Shown here in pieces: positions 18,567-26,323 of a DNA stretch of 64,000 nt. How positions within the stretch are numbered: the stretch's first letter is position 1; every line of letters starts with the position of its first letter. The notes beneath the pieces were generated by a model. The model was not told where the DNA came from. It did not search any database and saw only the letters and a list, made by a program, of their open reading frames with translations. This DNA is from Nonomuraea cavernae (lineage in GTDB: Bacteria; Actinomycetota; Actinomycetes; Streptosporangiales; Streptosporangiaceae). The position numbers were made by a program, and so were the translations under genes. The DNA lies in assembly GCF_014646355.1 (NCBI RefSeq), contig NZ_BMNH01000005.1, positions 62,001 to 126,000 on the forward strand. The letters run 5' to 3'.

Positions 18567-19409
18567 ATGATGAGGCTGTTGGGCCCTGCAGAAATACGTA
18601 TTTTGGCGGACAAGCTGGATCTGCGTCCGACAAAAAAGCTGGGCCAGAACTTCGTGATCGACGGGGGAACCGTCCGGCGCATCGTAAGGGTTGCAGACCT
18701 CACGACGGAAGATGTGGTGATCGAAGTGGGGCCGGGCCTCGGCTCGCTCACTCTCGCGCTCCTGCCGTCGGCCCGCCACGTGGTGGCCGTCGAGATCGAC
18801 CCCGTCCTGGCCGCCCAACTCCCCATCACGGTGGGCGAACGCGGTCTCGGAGACAGACTGACCGTCGTGGGCGCCGACGCGATGAAGATCGTGGCCGCCG
18901 ACCTCGGCGACCTCCAGCCCACGGCTCTGGTCGCCAACCTGCCGTACAACGTGGCGGTCCCGGTGCTGCTGCACCTGCTGGAGGTGTTGCCCTCGCTGCG
19001 CAAGGGCCTGGTCATGGTGCAGACCGAGGTGGCCGACCGGCTCGCGGCCGGTCCCGGTTCCAAGGTGTACGGCGTGCCGTCGGTCAAGGCCGCCTGGTAC
19101 GCCGACGTGCGCCGCGCGGGGCCCGTGGGGCGGACCGTGTTCTGGCCGGTGCCCAACGTGGACAGCGGCCTGGTCTCGCTGACACGCCGCGATCCGCCTG
19201 TCACCAGCGCGTCGAGGCAGGAGGTGTTCGCGGTCATCGACGCCGCGTTCGCCCAGCGCCGCAAGACCCTGCGGGCGGCGCTGGCCTCCTGGGCCGGCAG
19301 CCCGGCCCAGGCCGAGACGGCCCTGCGCGCGGCCGGGGTCGAACCCTCGGCTCGGGGTGAGCAACTGGACGTCGAGACATTCGCCCGCATCGCCGAACAC
19401 AAGCCGTAG
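18567..19409 (+). CDS. rsmA: 16S rRNA (adenine1518-N6/adenine1519-N6)-dimethyltransferase
   Basis: KsgA/Dim1 methyltransferase of about 280 aa that dimethylates A1518 and A1519 of 16S rRNA. Visible motifs are [29 protein letters not shown] (SAM motif I), [14 protein letters not shown], the catalytic [13 protein letters not shown] (NLPY) and [15 protein letters not shown]. The ATG pair at 18567/18570 follows GGGAGAC. It diverges from the kinase gene and precedes the accessory block that separates it from ispE. Confidence 0.96.
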   Translation: MMRLLGPAEIRILADKLDLRPTKKLGQNFVIDGGTVRRIVRVADLTTEDVVIEVGPGLGSLTLALLPSARHVVAVEIDPVLAAQLPITVGERGLGDRLTVVGADAMKIVAADLGDLQPTALVANLPYNVAVPVLLHLLEVLPSLRKGLVMVQTEVADRLAAGPGSKVYGVPSVKAAWYADVRRAGPVGRTVFWPVPNVDSGLVSLTRRDPPVTSASRQEVFAVIDAAFAQRRKTLRAALASWAGSPAQAETALRAAGVEPSARGEQLDVETFARIAEHKP

Positions 19410-19440
19410 CGGGTAAGGCGCTGGCCAGGGCGCGAGAGCG

Positions 19441-19531
19441 CGCCGGGTGCGCGCCGGGTGCGCGCCGGGTGCGCGCCGGGTGCGCGCCGGTTATCCACAG
19501 CCGCGGCGCGAACGTGCGCCCACTGTCCACA
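19441..19531. repeat. 11-bp tandem repeat followed by two DnaA-box-like nonamers
   Basis: Between rsmA and the NlpC/P60 gene, CGCCGGGTGCG is repeated four times plus a partial copy (19441-19490). It is followed directly by TTATCCACA (19491-19499), a perfect consensus DnaA box, and by CTGTCCACA (19523-19531), one base from the TTGTCCACA form used in high-GC actinobacteria. The boxes are in the same orientation, 32 bp apart. The rest of the 204-bp gap holds the GGAGG ribosome site of the next gene. Confidence 0.6.
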
Positions 19532-19613
19532 GAACCACGTTCGGGTCCCCGGCCGGATGGGCCGGCGGATGATCCTGAGGCCTCCACTCCTCTTTCGGCA
19601 CTGGAGGCCTTCC

Positions 19614-20966
19614 ATGAACACTCGCTTCTTCGCGCGGAGTTGCTGCACGTGGCTCACGCTCGGCGGAGGGCTGTTGGCCGGGCTCGCCGCGCTTGCGGGC
19701 CCGGCGGCGGCCGCCACTTCGTATCCTCTCGGCCAGCGGGTGGCCACCGCCTGTCTAGGCGTGATCACCCTGCCGGGTGCGTATGCCCGGCTGCTCGACG
19801 GCTCTCGCATGCCGAGACCTGACCGGTCGGCCCGACGCCCCCGGTCTCACACCCTCGCTCCGCCCAGGGCCGACGCCATGCCGGTGTCCTTCGCCGTCCG
19901 CCTCGAAGGCGAAGCCTCGGCCGATCCGCCTCTCAAGGTTCTCCTGACCCTGCCCGCCGAAGCATGCGCTCGTCAGGGGCGAGTGGCCGAGGCGCTGGTC
20001 CGCGCGGGCATCTCCCCCATCGGTCCGGCCGCTCCACCGGCGGTGACTGGAGCAGGGCCCACGATCAGGCCCGTCGTTCGTCAAGACGCACCATCGACCC
20101 GTCCCTGGTTCGTCTCCAGGCCGCCTGCGGAGACCTCTCCAAGCGCGGCCACATCGGAGGTTGTCAGGCCTTGGCACATCGAGGCCGGGGACGTCAGGCC
20201 CTGGCACGCGGGGATCGACGAGTTCAAGCTTCGGGACGGTGACTTCGGCGGCGCCATGAAGCTCTGGGCCGAGAGGCTCGGCGGGCTCAAGCCCCGGGAT
20301 GGGGAGCCTGGGGGGTGGGAGCCGCAGGTCGGGGAGCGTGGCGGCATCAGGGGCCGAGATGGAGGGCTCGCGGCGACCAAGGCTCGGGATGGCGAGCCGG
20401 CAGCCGGCGGCCCACGTGTCGGCGGGGAGCAAACCCCCAAGACTTCTACCGGCACGTCAGGGAGCCCCGAGGCCGGAAGGGGCGGCAAGGCCGGAGAGAG
20501 CGGCGATGCCACACAGGCAGGGAGAACCGGCAAGCGCGCGGGGACGACGGTGACCTTCAAGGGCGGTGTCGCGGCGGTCGCGGCCGTCGGCCAGGTGGGC
20601 ACCCCTTTCTCCTGGGGCGGCGGCTCTTCCACGGGCCCCACCAAGGGCATAGGCAGAGGAGCGTCCACGACCGGCTTCGACTGCAGCGGCCTGACCCTCT
20701 ACGCCTGGTCGAAGGCGGGTGTGCGGCTCGCCCACTACACAGGCTCCCAGTTCCGCCAGGGCCGCCGGATCGCCCTCGGCGACCTGCGCGAGGGAGACCT
20801 GGTCTTCTTCGGTGGCGGCGCCGGCGACCCGACGCACGTGGGCCTCTACCTGGGCGACGGCGTCATGGTCCACTCCCCGAAGACCGGTGACGTGGTCAGG
20901 AAGACCCGCTTCCTTGACTCGTCCTACTACCGCCCGATCTATCGCGGTGCCGTACGCCCAGGCTGA
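19614..20966 (+). CDS. Secreted NlpC/P60 (C40) peptidoglycan endopeptidase
   Basis: Exported protein of 450 aa with an N-terminal signal peptide (residues 1-34, ending AGPAAAA). A long low-complexity region (about 60-320) is rich in Pro, Gly and Arg, with irregular repeats such as LKPRDGEPGG and KARDGEPA. The C-terminal NlpC/P60 domain starts near AAVGQVGTPFSWGG, with catalytic Cys357 in GFDCSGLTLYAWSK and His in DPTHVGLYLGDG. It probably cuts peptide stems in the cell wall. GGAGG precedes the ATG; the linker may anchor or span the wall. Confidence 0.92.
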   Translation: MNTRFFARSCCTWLTLGGGLLAGLAALAGPAAAATSYPLGQRVATACLGVITLPGAYARLLDGSRMPRPDRSARRPRSHTLAPPRADAMPVSFAVRLEGEASADPPLKVLLTLPAEACARQGRVAEALVRAGISPIGPAAPPAVTGAGPTIRPVVRQDAPSTRPWFVSRPPAETSPSAATSEVVRPWHIEAGDVRPWHAGIDEFKLRDGDFGGAMKLWAERLGGLKPRDGEPGGWEPQVGERGGIRGRDGGLAATKARDGEPAAGGPRVGGEQTPKTSTGTSGSPEAGRGGKAGESGDATQAGRTGKRAGTTVTFKGGVAAVAAVGQVGTPFSWGGGSSTGPTKGIGRGASTTGFDCSGLTLYAWSKAGVRLAHYTGSQFRQGRRIALGDLREGDLVFFGGGAGDPTHVGLYLGDGVMVHSPKTGDVVRKTRFLDSSYYRPIYRGAVRPG

Positions 20967-21109
20967 GACCATACCGGCAGCCGGTTCCGCCCCAGGCCGC
21001 TCACGGTCCGGCGAATCCTTGGCGTGATTCGGGTGCGTCGGCGAGCACGACGGCCAGCGCTGGGTCCCGTCGGCGGCCTGTCGTGCCCGTCGATCAGGCC
21101 GGGAGGGTG

Positions 21110-21955
21110 TCAACTCCTGGCGCAGACCTCTGCCAGCGCTTTGACCAGCGGGGCCAGGAGGTCCTGGTCCTCGGGGCGGCTCGGCTCGTACTCCGTGATG
21201 CCCAGTCCGGCGACCTCATACCGCTCCGCCACAGCCGTGACCATGGCCAGGAGTTCATCGGGGTGAAACCCGTCGGGCTCAGGGCAGCCGACGCTCGTGA
21301 AGATGCGAGGGTCGAGCACGTCCAGATCGATGTGGACGTACACGGCCTTGCGGCCCGAGTCGGCGTGATCTTGCCCCGGGCTCTGCCGACTCCCGAGGAG
21401 GGGGCCGGCGATCGCGGCGGTGAGCGCGGCGGGGTCGGCGGCACGGATGTGCCGGATGCCGCTGGCCTCGATGAAGGCGGCCTCGGCCGGATCAAGGGCG
21501 CGCACCCCGGCGAGCACGATCTGGTGAGGTCGCACGGGCTGATCCGGGACGAGACCCTCGGGTCCTTCGCCGGTGAGGGCGCGCAGCACCATGCCGTGGA
21601 AGGCCCCGGATGGCGAGCTCGAAGGAGTGTTGAGATCCCCGTGCGCGTCGAACCACACGACCATCAATCGGTCCCCGTGCCGTCGCATCGCCTCGGTGAT
21701 CGGCTCCAGTTCGACCCCGCAGTCACCGCCGATGGTGACCACCAGTCCGTCGGCCTCGGACAGCGCCGAACGAACCTTGGAAGCGGTCGTGGGCAGAGAA
21801 TCGTCCACGTCCACGCGGAGGCGGCGGGCGGCGGGCACCATTTCGGCCAGCAGTCTTGCCCCGTCGTGGAGCCGTTCGGCCGTAGGCGAACCAGATCCTC
21901 GCCACTGCGACACCTCGATAAGCGTCATATCGGGCATAGCGGTCATGCTAGTCAT
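21110..21955 (-). CDS. Arginase/agmatinase-fold protein with altered metal ligand
   Basis: Ureohydrolase-fold protein of 281 aa. Metal-binding motifs are TIGGDCGVELEPI, WFDAHGDLNTP, the FHG loop and HIDLDVLDP. The first motif is normally GGDHS; here His is replaced by Cys, so one Mn ligand is changed. The Asp-rich motifs are intact, so metal binding may persist with altered chemistry. Substrate unknown (arginase, agmatinase or formiminoglutamase activity cannot be distinguished). It converges with the NlpC/P60 gene and is part of the accessory block between rsmA and ispE. Confidence 0.85.
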   Translation of the reverse strand: MTSMTAMPDMTLIEVSQWRGSGSPTAERLHDGARLLAEMVPAARRLRVDVDDSLPTTASKVRSALSEADGLVVTIGGDCGVELEPITEAMRRHGDRLMVVWFDAHGDLNTPSSSPSGAFHGMVLRALTGEGPEGLVPDQPVRPHQIVLAGVRALDPAEAAFIEASGIRHIRAADPAALTAAIAGPLLGSRQSPGQDHADSGRKAVYVHIDLDVLDPRIFTSVGCPEPDGFHPDELLAMVTAVAERYEVAGLGITEYEPSRPEDQDLLAPLVKALAEVCARS

Positions 21956-22087
21956 GGAATCTCGTGAAAGATCATGCTCGGCATGCCGCTGGTTTGCCGG
22001 TCCGGCCGTGACATCTCGTGTCGTGTCTGAGCGTGTGTCCAGGACCGTCGGGTCGGACGCGGCACGCGATGTGTTCCCGCGTGGCGG

Positions 22088-22543
22088 TCAGCCGAGCCAG
22101 CGGCCGTCGCGCATGAGGTCGCGTCCCCGCAGTTCGTTCGCCTCACGCCAGGCCTGGATGCGCCGCGGCCGGATCAGGAAATACTGGTAGGGCTCGTCGA
22201 GCTCGCGCGGGTCGAACCCTGTCCTCGCCGCGAACGCGTCGCCCGTCTCGGGGGCGAGGTCGGCGATGTCCACCGGCTCGGCGGTGCCTTCCACGACGAC
22301 GACGTCGCGGGTCGGCCCAAGGCTGAGTCGCACCCGGCGGTCCGCCAGCAGGTTGTGGCTCGTGACCGAGGCGCGCGGCGTCGAGATGAGGAACACGGTC
22401 CCGTCCCAGAGATACGAGAGCGGGATCAGGTGGACGCCGCCAGGGGAGCCCGACGTCGCGACCCAGAGATCGACCTCGCTCTCCAGTTTCGCGCGGGTGT
22501 CCCGCAGCCTCTCGTCAAGTCCACGCGGCGGCGCGCCTGTCAT
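22088..22543 (-). CDS. Pyridoxamine 5'-phosphate oxidase-like (split-barrel) protein
   Basis: Protein of 151 aa with the flavin/F420-binding split-barrel fold. It shows VDLWVATSGSPGGVHLIPLSYLWDG, then VFLISTPRASVTSHNLLADRRVRLSLG, and ends with the typical YFLIRPRRIQAWREANEL. AAAGGA lies upstream of the chosen ATG. The VHLIPLSYLWDG pattern suggests an F420- or FMN-dependent oxidoreductase of the PPOX class; the cofactor cannot be decided by eye. Confidence 0.82.
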   Translation of the reverse strand: MTGAPPRGLDERLRDTRAKLESEVDLWVATSGSPGGVHLIPLSYLWDGTVFLISTPRASVTSHNLLADRRVRLSLGPTRDVVVVEGTAEPVDIADLAPETGDAFAARTGFDPRELDEPYQYFLIRPRRIQAWREANELRGRDLMRDGRWLG

Positions 22544-22563
22544 CGGATTTCCTTTGCTGAAGA

Positions 22564-22619
22564 CCCCGGGCTTCAGCCCTGGGAAGGCCAACCTGCCGCG
22601 GAGCGGCGCGAGGGTTGGC
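22564..22619. repeat. Two adjacent stem-loops, possible IS200/IS605-type end remnant
   Basis: First hairpin: CCC-C-GGGCT (22564-22572) pairs with AGCCC-T-GGG (22575-22583), with one mismatch and a two-base loop. Second: GCCAACC (22587-22593) pairs with GGTTGGC (22613-22619) and encloses GCCGC-GGA-GCGGC. There is no T run on either strand. They sit between two leftward genes and could be a terminator, or a decayed transposon end; no transposase or TnpB is nearby. Confidence 0.5.
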
Positions 22620-22652
22620 GATTGGCCGTCAAGGACAGGTAGCAGTGACACG

Positions 22653-23285
22653 TCAGGGCAGGGTCGCCGGCGATGCGGCCTCCCAGGCGAACCCGTCGGG
22701 GTCGGTGAACGGCCCGGCATCGCCACCGATCATGAGCCGGTGCGATCCGGTGCCGTCGGGAGAGACGCCGGCGTCCTTGGCAAGGGCACGGCGCCTGTAA
22801 AGCGCCAGCTTGACGGGGCTCGACTCGCTGGCGAACTCGACGTACACGCGGCCGAAGCTCTTGGCCACGGCAAGGCCTCGGTCGGTGTAGAACCGCTTGC
22901 TCGCGGTCACGTCCGCGACTCCGAGCAGGAGCACGAGCTGGTCGATCTGCCGGGTGGCCGGGCCGGTGTCCTTCTTCGCCGAGGTCGCGACCTTCCAGAT
23001 CGTCCCGTCCGGGGCCTGTACGACGCCGCCGTAGCCCCAGAGCGACTTGGTGACCGGCTTCAGCGACGTGGCGCCGGCGTCGAGGGCGGCGTCGATGAGG
23101 CCGTTGACGGTGGACGGCTGGGAGACCGTGAGCGAGAGCGTGAACCCACGGAAGCCGGTGGTCGGTGCCTCCGAGGCCCGCAGGCGAATTTGCGTGTCCA
23201 GCCCGAAGGCCGTGGCGTAGAAGTGGCCGGCGGTCGTGGGGTCGGCCACGTCGAGGGTGACGGATGCGATGGATGCCATGGTCAT
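22653..23285 (-). CDS. VOC-superfamily (glyoxalase-fold) protein, two domains
   Basis: Protein of 210 aa with two glyoxalase/bleomycin-resistance modules. The first starts ASVTLDVADPTTAGHFYATAFG and the second QLVLLLGVADVTASKRFYTD, ending GPFTDPDGFAWEAA. The ATG at 23285 is chosen because it overlaps the stop of the upstream AraC gene by one base (TGATG), so translation is coupled. The MASIAS start at 23279 is an alternative. The AraC regulator probably controls it. Substrate unknown. Confidence 0.85.
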   Translation of the reverse strand: MTMASIASVTLDVADPTTAGHFYATAFGLDTQIRLRASEAPTTGFRGFTLSLTVSQPSTVNGLIDAALDAGATSLKPVTKSLWGYGGVVQAPDGTIWKVATSAKKDTGPATRQIDQLVLLLGVADVTASKRFYTDRGLAVAKSFGRVYVEFASESSPVKLALYRRRALAKDAGVSPDGTGSHRLMIGGDAGPFTDPDGFAWEAASPATLP

Positions 23286-23743
23286 CACGCTATTTGCGGC
23301 TCGGCGACCGGCGCTTCTTGATTCCTGATCGGTCTCGTCACCTGTTTGGCCACACACGGCGGCATCCCCGCCGCGGCGCTCATCGCGCGGCGCCGGTAGA
23401 CGCTGGGCGGCATGCCGACCAGCTCGGTGAAGCGGGTGCTGAAGGTGCCCAGCGATGAGCAGCCGACCGCGAAGCAGACCTCGGTGACGTTGAGGTCGCC
23501 ACGACGCAGCAGCGTCATCGCGCGCTCGATGCGCCGCGTCATCAGGTAGCTGTAGGGCGACTCGCCATAGGCCAGCCGGAACTCCCTGCTGAGGTGCCCG
23601 GCCGACATGTGAGCGCCGCGGGCGAGAGCCTCGACGTCCAGCGGCTGCGCGTAGTCCCGGTCGATCCGGTCGCGGACGCGGCGCAGCCGCGCGAGGTCAC
23701 TCAGGTGCGCGGTGCGTGCGCGCCCCCATGCGGGGTGACACAT
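23285..23743 (-). CDS. AraC-family transcriptional regulator (DNA-binding domain only)
   Basis: Short AraC/XylS protein of 152 aa consisting almost only of the two helix-turn-helix motifs. HTH1 is DVEALARGAHMSAGHLSREF and the second region reads NVTEVCFAVGCSSLGTFSTRF, followed by the signature VGMPPSVYRRRA. No effector-binding domain is present. It is translationally coupled to the downstream VOC gene. Its C-terminal tail (PCVAKQV...RNQEAPVAE) reappears in a decayed copy upstream of the next VOC gene. Confidence 0.92.
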   Translation of the reverse strand: MCHPAWGRARTAHLSDLARLRRVRDRIDRDYAQPLDVEALARGAHMSAGHLSREFRLAYGESPYSYLMTRRIERAMTLLRRGDLNVTEVCFAVGCSSLGTFSTRFTELVGMPPSVYRRRAMSAAAGMPPCVAKQVTRPIRNQEAPVAEPQIA

Positions 23744-23779
23744 GAGAACTCCTCTCGATGTCCGGAAGGCTCGGACGGC

Positions 23780-24190
23780 TCAGCGAAGCTCCTGGATGCG
23801 GACCAGGTTGCCCGCGGGATCGCGGAAGGCGCAGTCGCGGATGCCGTACGGCTGCTCGGTCGGCTCCTGGACGACCTCGGCGTCGCCGGCCTGGACCCTC
23901 TCGAAAGTGCCGTCGAGGTCCCGGGTGGCCAGCAGGATCCAGCCGTAGGTGCCCTTGGCCATCATCTCGACGATGGTGCGGCGCTCGTCCTCGGTGATCC
24001 CGGGGTCGGCGGCCGGCGGCGCCAGGAGGATGGACGTGTCGGGCTGGCCGGCGGGGCCGACCGTGATCCAGCGCATCTTGCCCTGGCCGACGTCGCTGCG
24101 GACCTCGAAGCCGAGGATGTCGCGGTAGAAGGCCAGGGACGCGTCCGGGTCGTCATGCGGCAGGAAGCTCGTGTGAATGGTGATGTCCAT
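23780..24190 (-). CDS. VOC-superfamily (glyoxalase-fold) protein, single domain
   Basis: Protein of 136 aa. It begins MDITIHTSFLPHDDPDASLA, continues FYRDILGFEVRSDVGQGKMRW and ends PYGIRDCAFRDPAGNLVRIQEL, a standard VOC pattern with a possible metal-binding Glu near the C-terminus. The ATG at 24190 follows the decayed tail of an AraC gene, which suggests this gene once had its own coupled regulator like the neighbouring VOC gene. The AraC gene at 23743 now lies downstream on the same strand. Confidence 0.87.
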   Translation of the reverse strand: MDITIHTSFLPHDDPDASLAFYRDILGFEVRSDVGQGKMRWITVGPAGQPDTSILLAPPAADPGITEDERRTIVEMMAKGTYGWILLATRDLDGTFERVQAGDAEVVQEPTEQPYGIRDCAFRDPAGNLVRIQELR

Positions 24191-24195
24191 GACGA

Positions 24196-24285
24196 TCAGG
24201 CTAGGTGCTGCTCCGTGACCTGCGCTTCTCGATTCCTGACCGATCCGGCCACCTGTTCGGCCATGCACGGGTCGCATCCCCGGCT
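24196..24285 (-). pseudogene. 3' remnant of a second AraC-family gene
   Basis: Directly upstream of the VOC start, the minus strand reads PCMAEQV...RNREAQVTE...LA-stop, matching the end of the intact AraC protein, PCVAKQV...RNQEAPVAE...IA-stop, including its stop codon. The DNA match covers about 60-85 bp with one single-base indel at its 5' end, and the rest of the gene is missing. It ends 6 bp before the VOC ATG. Confidence 0.7.
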
Positions 24286-24383
24286 GTCGCGCGTGCCGCA
24301 CTGGGAAGCCCGCGTGGCGGGGAAGCGGGTCCGTATAACATCGGATGTCCTTGAGCCGGCGGCGATGGAATGGCAGAAGATTG

Positions 24384-25286
24384 ATGAGTTCGGTGACCGT
24401 ACGGGTGCCCGCGAAGGTCAACGTGCAGCTGTCCGTGGGGCCGCTGCGCGAGGACGGCTACCACGACCTGGTCAACGTGTTCCACGCCGTGTCCATCTTC
24501 GACGAGGTGGTGGCGAACGAGTCCGAGTCGATCACCGTGTCAGTCGTGGGCGAGTGGGCCGACCAGGTGCCGGTCGATGACGGCAACCTGGCTGTTCAGG
24601 CCGCTCGGGCTCTGGCCAAGCACGCCGGCCGCGCCTATGGGGCGGACCTGGTGATCCGCAAGGCGATCCCGGTGGCGGGCGGCATGGCCGGGGGCAGCGC
24701 CGACGCGGCGGGTGCGCTGGTGGCGTGCAACGAGCTGTGGGGTCTCGGCCTGCCGTTCGAGGATCTCCTGGAGATCGCCGGCGACCTGGGGAGCGACGTG
24801 CCGTTCGCGCTGCTGGGTGGCACGGCGGTGGGCACCGGCCGGGGTGAGCAGCTCAGCGAGCTGCCGACGGGTGGTGTCTTCCACTGGGCGTTCGCGGTGG
24901 CCGACGGCGGGCTGTCCACCCCTCGGGTCTACGCCGAGTGCGACGCCCTGCGCGCGGCGGCGGGGGCCGAGGCGCCGTGGCCGCAGGCGGACGAGGCACT
25001 GCTGGCGGCTCTCCGTACGGGTGACGCCCCCGCGCTGGGCGCCCGTCTCGCCAACGACCTGCAGCCGGCCGCCCTCGCCCTCCGCCCCGAACTGGCCGGC
25101 ATCTTGGCGGCCGGTCGCGATGCGGGCGCGCTCGGCGGCCTCGTCTCCGGCTCCGGCCCGACCTGTGCCTTCCTCGCGGCCGACGAGGAGCACGCTCGGC
25201 GTCTCGCCGACGCGTTGTCCGAGTCGCCCTCCTGCCGCACCGCTCTGACCGCTCACGGCCCCGTCTCCGGCCCCCGCCCGGCCTAG
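24384..25286 (+). CDS. ispE: 4-diphosphocytidyl-2-C-methyl-D-erythritol kinase
   Basis: GHMP kinase of 300 aa in the MEP isoprenoid pathway, phosphorylating CDP-methylerythritol. Motifs are VRVPAKVNVQLSVGPLREDGYHDL at the start, the ATP loop PVAGGMAGGSADAAGALVACN, and GLVSGSGPTCAFLA near the C-terminus. The ATG at 24384 aligns with the usual N-terminus. A TATAAC box at 24334-24339 may be its -10. It normally follows rsmA directly; here 5 kb of accessory genes separate them. Confidence 0.95.
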   Translation: MSSVTVRVPAKVNVQLSVGPLREDGYHDLVNVFHAVSIFDEVVANESESITVSVVGEWADQVPVDDGNLAVQAARALAKHAGRAYGADLVIRKAIPVAGGMAGGSADAAGALVACNELWGLGLPFEDLLEIAGDLGSDVPFALLGGTAVGTGRGEQLSELPTGGVFHWAFAVADGGLSTPRVYAECDALRAAAGAEAPWPQADEALLAALRTGDAPALGARLANDLQPAALALRPELAGILAAGRDAGALGGLVSGSGPTCAFLAADEEHARRLADALSESPSCRTALTAHGPVSGPRPA

Positions 25287-25328
25287 CACCTTCCGTTCTG
25301 CCGGACCATGCCAGGCGCTGGTCGCGAC

Positions 25329-25408
25329 GTGAGTGGCCTCGGCAGGCCGGGGCGACCTCAACCAGCGAGGTGAGTGGCCTCGGCAGGCCGGGTGCCTCGA
25401 CCAGCGAG
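25329..25408. repeat. Tandem duplication of a 41/39-bp stem-loop unit between convergent genes
   Basis: Two units starting GTGAGTGGCCTCGGCAGG at 25329 and 25370, each with GGCCT-CGGC-AGGCC, a five-base-pair stem, and each ending ACCAGCGAG or CCAGCGAG. They lie between the stops of ispE and the convergent merR gene, so a duplicated bidirectional terminator is likely. Confidence 0.6.
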
Positions 25409-25410
25409 GT

Positions 25411-26178
25411 TCAGCTCAACCGGGCGTGCGCGTAGGCGAGCATGGCGTCGCGCATGTACCCGGACAGGCCCTCGGCGATCCGCTCATAGTTCGCACCGAA
25501 CCGCTCGTCGTCGACCTGCATCCGAGCCAGGTGCGTGTACTCCGCCGCGGTCGGCGACCAGAACCGGGTCAGGTGCCGGTAGTGAGCGTCGAGTTCGGCG
25601 AGAACCGTGGGGTCGTCGGTGGGGGTGCCGGCGGTCATGAACTCGGCCATCCGCATCATTCCCGCCGTCGCCTCCTGGCCCAGGCGGTCGATCTCCTCGG
25701 GAGGCAGGGTGTCCAGGAGCTCCTGTTGCCCGGACCGCTCCCAGTGCTCCGGCCACCGCTCGCGGGCCTCCGCGCCGTAGCGCACCCCGTCGAACCCCTC
25801 GAACAGGTTCTCCGGCCTACTGATTCTGGACATGCCGCCCTTCCCTTCGCTCTCCTGGAGTTCGGTGATGGTGCGGGTCACCATGCGGGCCACGGCGTCC
25901 AGCCGGTCGCGCTCCCGCAGCAGCCGCCGGTGGTGCTCACGCAACGCCTCCACCGGGTCGGTGTGCCGATCGATGATCTCCTTGATCTCGGCGAGACCGA
26001 GGTCGAGCTCACGCAGCACGAGGATCTGCTGCAACCGCAGTAGCTGGTCCTCCTCGTAGTGGCGATAGCCGTTCCCGCCGACCCAGGCGGGTGTCAGCAG
26101 CCCGATCTCGTCATAGTGGCGCAGAGTCCTCGACGTCACTCCCGACATCCGCGCCACCTGTGCGATCGACCATGCCAT
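25411..26178 (-). CDS. MerR-family regulator with TipAS-like effector domain
   Basis: Regulator of 255 aa. The N-terminal MerR winged helix shows WSIAQVARMSGVTSRTLRHY, then DEIGLLTPAWVGGNGYRHYEEDQ and a dimerisation helix. The C-terminal domain (about 115-255) resembles the antibiotic-binding TipAS fold: FEGFDGVRYGAEARERWPEHW, then MMRMAEFMTAGTP and YMRDAMLAYAHARL. TipA-type proteins bind thiopeptides or other drugs and activate their own promoter. It is divergent from the ABC-F gene, so a drug-response link is possible but not shown. Confidence 0.9.
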   Translation of the reverse strand: MAWSIAQVARMSGVTSRTLRHYDEIGLLTPAWVGGNGYRHYEEDQLLRLQQILVLRELDLGLAEIKEIIDRHTDPVEALREHHRRLLRERDRLDAVARMVTRTITELQESEGKGGMSRISRPENLFEGFDGVRYGAEARERWPEHWERSGQQELLDTLPPEEIDRLGQEATAGMMRMAEFMTAGTPTDDPTVLAELDAHYRHLTRFWSPTAAEYTHLARMQVDDERFGANYERIAEGLSGYMRDAMLAYAHARLS

Positions 26179-26323
26179 GGCCCGCTCACCCGTTCCCTGC
26201 CCATCACCGAGCCGGTTCTTCCGGCTCGTTCACGACGCTAGATGTTGACGCGACGGCAAGGTCAAGCACCGCTGCTCGACAGCGAGCCGGGAGGGCGCAG
26301 GGAGCCGATACCCTGGAAGCGCG

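Noticed and set aside
19410-19613. c-di-AMP (ydaO) riboswitch expected upstream of some actinobacterial NlpC/P60 genes
   Set aside because: The conserved core segments of that riboswitch could not be found; only tandem repeats and DnaA-like boxes are seen.
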